A stretch of 7,536 bases of DNA, from positions 1-7,536 of the forward strand of contig JAEDGL010000116.1 of assembly GCA_016297535.1 (NCBI GenBank). Reading direction: 5' to 3'. The notes beneath the pieces were generated by a model. That model was given only the letters and a program-made list of their open reading frames with translations. It was not told the origin of the DNA and searched no databases. Position 1 is the first letter of the stretch. Each line of letters begins with the position of its first letter. Below are positions 1 through 4,819 of the stretch, piece by piece. A program made the position numbers and the translations under genes. Origin of the DNA: Clostridia bacterium. Its GTDB lineage: Bacteria; Bacillota; Clostridia; Christensenellales; Aristaeellaceae.

Positions 1-768
1 CGCCGCATGAACGACAAGGCGTACTGGTATCTGTTTGATGACAAGGCCACCTTCAACGAGCTGTTCAAGGAGGAGGTTGGACGCGGCTGGATGAAGATCA
101 GCGCCCAGACCGACCCGGACGAGTTCAGGGCCTTTCTGGATCAGTATCCCGATCTGATCGCTAAGCCCCTGGAGGGCAGCAGCGGCGTGGGCATCGAGCG
201 CTTTACCAGCGAGCACTGGCAGGGGCGCGAGGAGGATTTTCTCAGAGAGCTGCTGGACAAGCAGATCGGCATCATCGAGGAGCGCGTCATCCAGCACCCG
301 CGCATGGCGCAGATGTGTCCCACATCGGTCAACACCATCCGCATCGCCACCCTGCTGGGCGACAAAAAGCAGGGCATCGTGTACGCCTTTCTGCGCATTG
401 GCAACGGCAATGTGATGGATAATGTGGATCAGGGCGGCATGGCTGCCCGGGTGGATCTGGCCAGCGGCAAGCTGCTTACCGTGGGCGCGGATAAAAAGGG
501 CAACACCTACACGCATCATCCCATGACCGGCACGCCCATCATCGGCTTTGAGGTCCCCTTCTTTGAGGAGGCCAAGGCCATGTGCCTCAAGGCCGCCCAG
601 AAGGTGCCGCAGATGCGCTTTGTGGCGTGGGATGTGGCCATTACTGAAAAGGGCCCTGTTTTCATCGAGGGCAACAGCTTCCCCAGCCACGCCGTGCCGC
701 AGTTTGCGGCGCACTATCCGGATGGCATCGGCATTATGCGCGAATTCCGCCAGTTTATAGATATCTGA
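1..768 (+). CDS. Sugar-transfer-associated ATP-grasp protein (5' partial)
   Basis: The ATP-grasp fold joins a carboxylate to an amine or other nucleophile through an acyl-phosphate. This resembles the 'sugar-transfer associated' branch (PF14397-like), whose members often sit in polysaccharide or cell-surface loci; the substrate is unknown. Numbering from the Met at base 7, visible features are an ATP-binding Lys-Pro (53-54) with a glycine-rich loop GSSGVGI (57-63), an acidic pair at 91-92, the family block SVNTIRI (107-113), a GADKKG turn (160-165), and a C-terminal metal/ATP site with Asp209 and FIEGN (219-223). The frame stays open to the left edge and no ribosome binding site can be seen before the Met. 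Family members are usually somewhat longer, so the true N-terminus probably lies outside the window. The stop is followed by a terminator, so this is the last gene of its transcript. Family call fairly sure; role unknown. Confidence 0.8.
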   Translation, partial: RRMNDKAYWYLFDDKATFNELFKEEVGRGWMKISAQTDPDEFRAFLDQYPDLIAKPLEGSSGVGIERFTSEHWQGREEDFLRELLDKQIGIIEERVIQHPRMAQMCPTSVNTIRIATLLGDKKQGIVYAFLRIGNGNVMDNVDQGGMAARVDLASGKLLTVGADKKGNTYTHHPMTGTPIIGFEVPFFEEAKAMCLKAAQKVPQMRFVAWDVAITEKGPVFIEGNSFPSHAVPQFAAHYPDGIGIMREFRQFIDI

Positions 769-780
769 TTGATGGAACGA

Positions 781-827
781 AAACCCCCGGCTGTCCCGCC
801 TGAAGGACTGCCGGGGGTTTGGTTTTT
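781..827. terminator. Bidirectional intrinsic terminator between the ATP-grasp gene and thiT
   Basis: A 16-bp stem with one mismatch pairs 781-796 with 805-820 around an 8-nt loop; the core is AAACCCCCGG against CCGGGGGTTT. On the + strand it is followed by GGTTTTT. On the - strand the stem runs into TTTTCGTTCC. It lies in the 57-bp gap between two convergent genes, so it can end both transcripts. Basis: seen directly; function inferred from shape and place. Confidence 0.88.
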
Positions 828-1476
828 ACTTTTTCACGGTCATACGGCCCAGCGCCTTGCGTACCTGCGGGAAGGCTACCACCACCAGGCAGATGGCCAG
901 ATCCACAAACACGAAGGAGTTGTACGCCAGCGAGTAAACCAGCGGGCTCATGCCGGATCCCTCGGCGTATTCCGCAAAGAACACTACGCCGCTAAGCACA
1001 TGGCAGATGAAACGGCCCACGCCCACGCTGAGAACCGCGCCCAGCCAGCTGAGCAGTTCGTTCCAGCCGTGCTTGCGCTGCAGCTGACCCACCACGCCGG
1101 CCAGCGCAATGCAGCCAAAGGCCAGCGGATAGTCCAGCGCAGCCTGCGCGGCGCCCACAATCCACGGGTCCTGAATCATCTGCAAAAAGCCGTAGGCAAT
1201 GCCGGCCACCAGACCCGGCACGCTGCCGTAGTAATAGGCAAAGGCCAGAATGGGCAGCAGAGAAGCCGGGGTAACGGAGCCGCCTTGGGGCATCTTGAAC
1301 AGACGGATATAGCTGAGTACAAAGCTCAGCGCCATGCAGATGGCGGCGTTGGCCAGCATCTGCGGCGTCCACTTCTGCTTGCTGCGGGCAATATAAATGA
1401 GTCCTGCGGCGCACACGATGAGCACGGCCAGCAGAATCCATCCGGTTACGGTTACATCATCAAATTTGAATGCCAT
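826..1476 (-). CDS. thiT: ThiT, thiamine-binding S component of an ECF transporter
   Basis: A membrane protein of 216 residues that captures thiamine and works with a shared ECF module (EcfA, EcfA', EcfT), which is not in this window. Hydrophobic segments lie at about 11-30, 38-58, 68-80, 85-103, 115-130, 141-163 and 178-201. Family motifs are YGFLQ (95-99), QAALDYPLAF (111-120), GRFICHVLSG (154-163) with its membrane-embedded His159, and YSLAYN (181-186); the aromatic and His residues correspond to the thiamine pocket of characterised ThiT. Characterised ThiT has six helices in about 180 residues, so the first segment here looks like an extra N-terminal helix. The start is supported by GGGAGG nine bases upstream. 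A TPP riboswitch and terminator in the leader independently support thiamine as the substrate. The gene is transcribed alone from its own promoter, with possible read-through from psd. Confidence 0.93.
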   Translation of the reverse strand: MAFKFDDVTVTGWILLAVLIVCAAGLIYIARSKQKWTPQMLANAAICMALSFVLSYIRLFKMPQGGSVTPASLLPILAFAYYYGSVPGLVAGIAYGFLQMIQDPWIVGAAQAALDYPLAFGCIALAGVVGQLQRKHGWNELLSWLGAVLSVGVGRFICHVLSGVVFFAEYAEGSGMSPLVYSLAYNSFVFVDLAICLVVVAFPQVRKALGRMTVKK

Positions 1477-1543
1477 TGGTCATTTCCTCCCTTTTGTGTT
1501 CATCACCTTTGCACCGCCCGGCCTTTGGCCGTTACTGCCAATC

Positions 1544-1570
1544 AAAAACCGCCGTCCGTACGGACAGCGG
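1544..1570 (-). terminator. Expression-platform terminator of the TPP riboswitch
   Basis: In the - strand RNA, CCGCUGUCC pairs with GGACGGCGG (one G-U wobble) around a GUAC loop and is followed at once by UUUUU. It starts about 33 nt after the aptamer and ends about 70 nt before the thiT start, which is the usual place for ligand-dependent termination. A second small hairpin, CGGCC-AAA-GGCCG at 1519-1531, lies between it and the ribosome binding site. The hairpin is seen directly; ligand control is inferred. I could not identify a convincing anti-terminator pairing by eye. Confidence 0.87.
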
Positions 1571-1574
1571 CATT

Positions 1575-1596
1575 CAAAACACAGGGCTGTGTTTTG
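1575..1596 (-). other. Perfect A/U-rich hairpin between aptamer and terminator
   Basis: A 10-bp inverted repeat, CAAAACACAG and CTGTGTTTTG, is separated by two bases, so the real loop is larger. It sits in the thiT leader just after the TPP aptamer and just before the terminator. It may be part of the switching structure, a spacer stem, or an RNA-polymerase pause hairpin. It has no U-tract after it, so it is not itself a normal terminator. Confidence 0.6.
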
Positions 1597-1602
1597 CTTG
1601 TT

Positions 1603-1688
1603 CGCTTCCCTACGGTAGGATTGCCTACATCAGGTTCAAAGGGACCGGCCTCAGGCAAGGCCATCTCAGCATTTCTGCGCCCCCAGCG
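1603..1688 (-). promoter_or_regulatory. TPP riboswitch (THI element) upstream of thiT
   Basis: The - strand RNA carries the conserved TPP aptamer blocks in order. P1 is CGCU pairing with AGCG at the two ends. GGGGGCGC is followed by GCUGAGA, the pyrimidine-sensing side. A variable P3 stem GGCCU/AGGCC comes next, then CCCUUUGAACCUGAU, a P4/P5 stem GUAGG-CAAU-CCUAC, and finally CGUAGGGAAGCG. Known members of this class bind thiamine pyrophosphate and switch off thiamine synthesis or uptake genes. Here a terminator follows, so high TPP should stop transcription before thiT. Confidence 0.96.
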
Positions 1689-1708
1689 GTGTATTCAGTT
1701 CGGATGCT

Positions 1709-1737
1709 ATTATATGCCCGTCGGGCTTTCCTGTCAA
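1709..1737 (-). promoter_or_regulatory. Consensus sigma-A-type promoter for the thiT leader
   Basis: On the - strand a perfect -35 TTGACA (1732-1737) and a perfect -10 TATAAT (1709-1714) are spaced by exactly 17 bp. The expected start near 1702 leaves about 14 nt before the aptamer. The spacer contains the palindrome GCCCG-T-CGGGC (1716-1726). With such a strong promoter, control probably rests mainly on the riboswitch (inference). Confidence 0.92.
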
Positions 1738-1756
1738 CATTTTCTCAAGGGAAAAG

Positions 1757-2620
1757 TCAAACGGCCCGGCCGATTTTTTCGCCCATGCGCACCACGGTTT
1801 CGATATTCCGGCGCGAGTTTTCAAGAAGATCGCCGTCGATAACCGCCTTGTCCTTTTCCAGCAGCAGAACCACTGTTGAGCCGCCAAACTCAAAGTACCC
1901 CTTCTCCTGCCCGCGGCAAACCCGGGCCGCCCCATGATGATTGACAATTTTGCCCACCAGCAGCGCGCCAACTTCCATCATCAGCACCTTGCCAAAGTGC
2001 CGGGAATGCAGAACGCTGTATTCCCGGGCGTTCTCCTTGTAGATGGGGTAGACGTCGTTGGCGATGGGGTTAACCGTATGCAGCACGCCGGGAATGCGGA
2101 CATTGCCTTCCTTTTCGCCGTCATCCACATAGCAGTAGCGGTGGTAGTCATCCACCGTAAGGCGAAAAATCATGGCGTACCCGTCGGCATAGCTGGCTGC
2201 AAGCGCCTTGTTTTTCAGTAAATCGGGCAGCGTATAGAGCGTGTTTTTCAACAGAAAACGGCTTTCGGGCGTAATGGGAAGCACGGTCAGCTTGCTGTCG
2301 CACGGGGCGATCAGGTGCGATGGTTCCCGGTCGATTGGGCGCAGCCCGGCGCGGATTTTGCGGGAGAAAAACTCGTTGTAGCTGCGAAAGCGCGCAGGCT
2401 CAAACTGGGTCAGATCTATCCCGTTTTTGCGCACAAAGGGGTGGATCAGCCCTACGGACAAGCGGCTGGACAAAAAACAGCCAGCCGCTTTTGAAACAAC
2501 GGGGGAAATCAGCACGCGCAGAACCGCTCTGCCAAAAGCATTTCCATACAGCAAACCCAGCATCCGGTCCTGATTGCCGGTACTCTCCACCACTTTGCCG
2601 GAGCGATCCACTTGCTTCAT
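1757..2620 (-). CDS. psd: Phosphatidylserine decarboxylase proenzyme
   Basis: Decarboxylates phosphatidylserine to phosphatidylethanolamine at the membrane. The proenzyme cuts itself: in the GGST motif (246-249) cleavage before Ser248 turns that Ser into the pyruvoyl cofactor, leaving a long beta chain and a roughly 40-residue alpha chain. The other expected catalytic residues are visible: Asp108 in APCDSK and His160 in DDYHRY. Further family blocks are YNEFFSRKI (81-89), GVLHTVNPIA (178-187), the YSVLHSRHFGKV stretch (201-212) and MEVGALLVGKI (215-225). At 287 residues it has the normal length for the soluble-looking clostridial type. Its ATG overlaps the pssA stop (ATGA), so translation is probably coupled and its substrate is made by the gene before it. 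No terminator is evident between its stop and the thiT promoter 20 bp away. Confidence 0.96.
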   Translation of the reverse strand: MKQVDRSGKVVESTGNQDRMLGLLYGNAFGRAVLRVLISPVVSKAAGCFLSSRLSVGLIHPFVRKNGIDLTQFEPARFRSYNEFFSRKIRAGLRPIDREPSHLIAPCDSKLTVLPITPESRFLLKNTLYTLPDLLKNKALAASYADGYAMIFRLTVDDYHRYCYVDDGEKEGNVRIPGVLHTVNPIANDVYPIYKENAREYSVLHSRHFGKVLMMEVGALLVGKIVNHHGAARVCRGQEKGYFEFGGSTVVLLLEKDKAVIDGDLLENSRRNIETVVRMGEKIGRAV

Positions 2621-3324
2621 TCGTTTATTCCTTCGATTTCATCAATGATCTCTTCAATAATGGCATTGGTTTCATCCGTGGGCGCCGGCACGCGAAAACG
2701 CGTATATACGGCAATAAAGCTTACGGTAAGCGCCAGCACCATGGAAAGCGAGAGAATGGCCTTTGGACCAAGCTTGGGAATTTTGATATCCAGTACAAAC
2801 AAAAACCCAACTACCAGCAAAACCAGATGCAGCAGCACAAGGAACACCATTTCCGGCAAAACAAACTGCAGCCAGAAGGTAAGCGGCAGGATAAAGGCAA
2901 TGGAGGTGACGGGCAGCCCACGGTAGCTCTTGTTTGCTCCGCCCTCCGTTGCCTGGCGTTTGGTTTCCAGCACGTTAAAAAATGCAAGGCGGATAATGGC
3001 GCACAGACTGTAAAACAAGACCAAAGCCACGCCAACCGCTCCCCGCACGCCCAGCAGATAACAGATCATGGCAGGGAACAACCCAAAGCATACCATATCG
3101 CACAGCGAATCCAGCTGAATGCCAAAGCTGCATTCGTCGCCCGTACGGTTTTTCTTGGTACGCGCCACAATCCCGTCAAAGGCATCGCAAATGCCCGAAA
3201 TGGCCAGACAGAGAATGGCTCCCTTGTAATCGCCGTGAATGGCACGGGTCATGCCCAGAACGGACGAAATCAGGCTCAAATGAGTCAGCAAAACTGTATA
3301 ATCATAAACGCCTATGAATCGCAT
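2617..3324 (-). CDS. pssA: CDP-diacylglycerol-serine O-phosphatidyltransferase
   Basis: An integral membrane enzyme of the CDP-alcohol phosphatidyltransferase family. It transfers the phosphatidyl group from CDP-diacylglycerol to L-serine, giving phosphatidylserine and CMP. Numbered from the chosen Met, the signature is D47-x2-D50-G51-x2-A54-R55, then 12 residues, then G68-x3-D72-x3-D76; these Asp residues bind the metal and CDP. The gap between Arg and Gly is longer than the usual 8-9, a variant I recall from clostridial relatives. Hydrophobic segments occur around 12-27, 34-47, 76-91, 96-116, 138-156, 158-178 and 188-206, followed by an acidic tail. I chose the ATG at 3322-3324 because AAGGGG lies six bases upstream; the ATG five codons earlier has a purine run only three bases away. 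The serine substrate is supported by the overlapping psd. Transcribed first in a pssA-psd operon. Confidence 0.93.
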   Translation of the reverse strand: MRFIGVYDYTVLLTHLSLISSVLGMTRAIHGDYKGAILCLAISGICDAFDGIVARTKKNRTGDECSFGIQLDSLCDMVCFGLFPAMICYLLGVRGAVGVALVLFYSLCAIIRLAFFNVLETKRQATEGGANKSYRGLPVTSIAFILPLTFWLQFVLPEMVFLVLLHLVLLVVGFLFVLDIKIPKLGPKAILSLSMVLALTVSFIAVYTRFRVPAPTDETNAIIEEIIDEIEGINE

Positions 3325-3330
3325 GAAAAT

Positions 3331-3336
3331 CCCCTT
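3331..3336 (-). promoter_or_regulatory. Ribosome binding site that decides the pssA start
   Basis: AAGGGG on the - strand, six bases before the ATG at 3322-3324. The competing ATG at 3337-3339 overlaps no good site and has AAGGA too close to it. This favours a 235-residue PssA beginning MRFIGVYDYT, which also matches where I expect clostridial relatives to begin. Confidence 0.65.
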
Positions 3337-3389
3337 CATTTTCCTTCAAATCATTTCCCAAAACCCATCATCAAAAAGGTTGATGGAAT

Positions 3390-3418
3390 ATTATATCATG
3401 CAACTGTTCGAAAAACAA
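3390..3418 (-). promoter_or_regulatory. Promoter of the pssA-psd operon
   Basis: On the - strand the -35 is TTGTTT (3413-3418) and the -10 is a perfect TATAAT (3390-3395), with a 17-bp spacer. A TG one base before the -10 makes it an extended -10 promoter. The predicted start near 3383 gives a 5' leader of about 60 nt. No operator or riboswitch was recognised in that leader, only a weak 6-bp hairpin. Confidence 0.82.
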
Positions 3419-3474
3419 TCTTTGTGCCGCAAAATAGAAAAAAATACCGTTTTTTGACCCGTTGATCGCAAAGT

Positions 3475-3503
3475 TTGTCAAAACCCGCGTTGTGTGCTAC
3501 AAT
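3475..3503 (+). promoter_or_regulatory. Promoter of thiN
   Basis: The -35 is TTGTCA (3475-3480) and the -10 is TACAAT (3498-3503), one mismatch each from consensus, spaced by 17 bp. The ATG follows 28 bp later behind GGGAGGG. There is no room for a TPP aptamer, so thiN is not controlled like thiT. The 56 bp between the two divergent -35 boxes are AT-rich and hold nothing else I recognise. Confidence 0.85.
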
Positions 3504-3531
3504 AGGCATTACATGAAGCGGGAGGGTTTTC

Positions 3532-4164
3532 ATGGGAATCTGCTACATCGTGGGCGCGGGGGAATTTACCCCGCGCGATCTTGCGCCCCGTGAGGGCGAT
3601 TTTGTCATTGCGGCGGATGGCGGCCTGCGCGCGCTGGAAGGTATGTCTATCCGGCCCGATCTGCTGATTGGCGATCTGGATTCGCTGGGCGCGTATCCGC
3701 TGCCGGAAGGCGTGCCGCTGGAAAAGCATCCTGTGGAAAAGGATGATACCGATACCGGCATTGCCCTTGCGCAGGGCTATGCCATGGGCTACCGCGCCTT
3801 TGCGCTTTACGGCTGCTCGGGCGGACGGGCGGATCATCTGCTGGCCAATTTTCAGAGCATGTGCCGCATGAGCCGGCTGGGCGCCTCTGTGCGTCTTGTT
3901 GCAAAGGAGTATGACGCCTATGCGCTGACCAACGCAAGCCTCACTCTGCCAAAACGGCCGTCAGGCACTACCGTCAGCATTTTCTGCCACGGCGATAAAG
4001 CGGAGGGCGTGACCCTGCGCGGCTTGTATTACCCGCTGGAGGGCTACACCCTTACCTGCGACCATCCGCTGGGCGTAAGCAACCAGCACACGCACGAGCG
4101 GGCGGAAGTAAGCGTTTCCAACGGTACGCTGCTGATTGTGCAGTACCTGAGCAGAGCGGATTAG
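3532..4164 (+). CDS. thiN: Thiamine pyrophosphokinase (thiamine diphosphokinase)
   Basis: Transfers pyrophosphate from ATP to thiamine, giving thiamine pyrophosphate and AMP in one cytoplasmic step, and so completes salvage of imported thiamine. The 210-residue protein has the family motifs in order: ADGG (28-31), DLLIGDLDS (43-51) with the metal-binding Asp residues, EKDDTDT (69-75), GCSGGRADHLLANF (94-107), and the C-terminal thiamine-side block PLGVSN (179-184). Length and order are normal for bacterial ThiN. The ATG has GGGAGGG six bases upstream and lies 28 bp after a good promoter. It is transcribed alone and divergently from pssA. It links functionally to thiT about 2 kb away: ThiT brings in the substrate and the product TPP is the ligand of the thiT riboswitch. 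Confidence 0.96.
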   Translation: MGICYIVGAGEFTPRDLAPREGDFVIAADGGLRALEGMSIRPDLLIGDLDSLGAYPLPEGVPLEKHPVEKDDTDTGIALAQGYAMGYRAFALYGCSGGRADHLLANFQSMCRMSRLGASVRLVAKEYDAYALTNASLTLPKRPSGTTVSIFCHGDKAEGVTLRGLYYPLEGYTLTCDHPLGVSNQHTHERAEVSVSNGTLLIVQYLSRAD

Positions 4165-4220
4165 CCCCGGCCATGCAGAAAGGTCCACGAAAAAAGGCCG
4201 TGTTTCCAGATGGTGAGCAA

Positions 4221-4260
4221 CCGCGATGGTTTATACCGCTGTGGCACTTTTTGGTTTTTT
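4221..4260 (+). terminator. Probable terminator of thiN
   Basis: CCGCGATGGT (4221-4230) can pair with ACCGCTGTGG (4235-4244) around a TTAT loop, with nine of ten positions paired but three of them G-U. It is followed by CACTTTTTGGTTTTTT. It lies 57 bp after the thiN stop and before the next gene. The wobble pairs make it weaker than the other terminators here. Confidence 0.55.
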
Positions 4261-4313
4261 CTGTTATGTGATGATCAAACAGAAGAACAAATCAGAATTT
4301 TTGGAGATGCGGC

Positions 4314-4565
4314 ATGTCGAAAGTGAAACTCATCATTACTGACAGCAAATGCAGATGCGGTTATTTCAAAAAGGGGCAGGAATTTATTGTTGAGGACTTA
4401 TGTCCGCCACTCTGTCATGAGCTGTGGAGCAACATCTACCCACTTGTTTACGCATTGCAGAACGGTGCATTGCTTGATTATGGACAGGTGCGTGCAAAAA
4501 TGTTCGATGCGAAATGTCCGGATGAAGGCAGAGTAAGTATCCATGGAGAAGTTTTAGAAGGATGA
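4314..4565 (+). CDS. TIGR04076 family protein, function unknown
   Basis: A small soluble protein of 83 residues that I recognise as TIGR04076-like. The family pattern visible here is a basic N-terminal strand, CGYFKKGQEFIVED (15-28), a Cys-His pair (34-35) in CHELW, YPLVYALQNG (42-51), and CPDEG (68-72) before a final beta strand. No function is established for the family. Five Cys (13, 15, 30, 34, 68) with His35 suggest metal or redox chemistry, but this is only inference. GGAG lies seven bases before the ATG. G+C is about 44% by hand count, clearly below thiN and purL on either side, which suggests transfer. No convincing promoter was found; it may have its own weak one or depend on read-through from thiN. 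It converges on purL across a strong terminator. Confidence 0.8.
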   Translation: MSKVKLIITDSKCRCGYFKKGQEFIVEDLCPPLCHELWSNIYPLVYALQNGALLDYGQVRAKMFDAKCPDEGRVSIHGEVLEG

Positions 4566-4719
4566 CAACTTCCAGTTTGCCAAACGGACACCAAAGCGCA
4601 CCTATGCGGTGTGACCCCATATAAAGAGGCACTCCACTTCGTATCCGTGCCCTTTCCGCCGCTGCGGTGCAACCCAAAAAACGGGATCCTTTCTACTGCT
4701 TTGCAGTTGTCCTTATCAA
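4566..4719. other. Non-coding gap with short direct and inverted repeats
   Basis: No credible gene is present in this stretch between the TIGR04076 stop and the terminator. It holds a 13-nt direct repeat with two differences, TGCGGTGTGACCC (4605-4617) and TGCGGTGCAACCC (4663-4675). Between them is the inverted repeat GGCAC/GTGCC (4628-4632 with 4647-4651). A small stem ACTGC-TTT-GCAGT follows at 4695-4707. It may be a long 3' UTR, a remnant of a dispersed extragenic repeat, or a small RNA; nothing here separates these. Confidence 0.45.
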
Positions 4720-4754
4720 GCAAAAGGCGTGACCATTTTCGTCACGCCTTTTGC
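4720..4754. terminator. Bidirectional intrinsic terminator between the TIGR04076 gene and purL
   Basis: A perfect 14-bp stem, GCAAAAGGCGTGAC (4720-4733) against GTCACGCCTTTTGC (4741-4754), with a 7-nt loop. The run of four T after the GC-rich core is present on both strands, so it can end both convergent transcripts. It lies 66 nt after the purL stop. Confidence 0.88.
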
Positions 4755-4819
4755 CGTATTACGGATGACACCCGAACCAGACGGTTTCTTTGCTTGGATT
4801 GCTCAATACTGCCGGAGAA

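Noticed and set aside
769..1842. 357-codon open frame on + opposite thiT and its leader
   Set aside because: It lies antisense to a clear ThiT gene and across the riboswitch. Its product is rich in His, Gln and Ala, as expected for the complement of a hydrophobic protein, and it has no domain or ribosome binding site.
3337..3339. Upstream ATG for pssA, giving 240 residues
   Set aside because: Its purine run is only three bases away, whereas the ATG five codons later has AAGGGG at six bases.
3365..3386. Inverted repeat CCATCA/TGATGG in the pssA leader
   Set aside because: A 6-bp stem with a 10-nt loop and no further structure is too weak to call a regulator site or terminator.
2320..3465. 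381-codon open frame on + opposite psd and pssA
   Set aside because: Antisense shadow of two well-supported genes. The translation is low-complexity and Gln/Lys/His-rich, with no motif.
4478..4723. 81-codon frame on - across the TIGR04076 gene and the gap after it
   Set aside because: It has no ribosome binding site or family match, overlaps a better gene, and begins beside a terminator. It may be only a reading of the repeat-bearing stretch.
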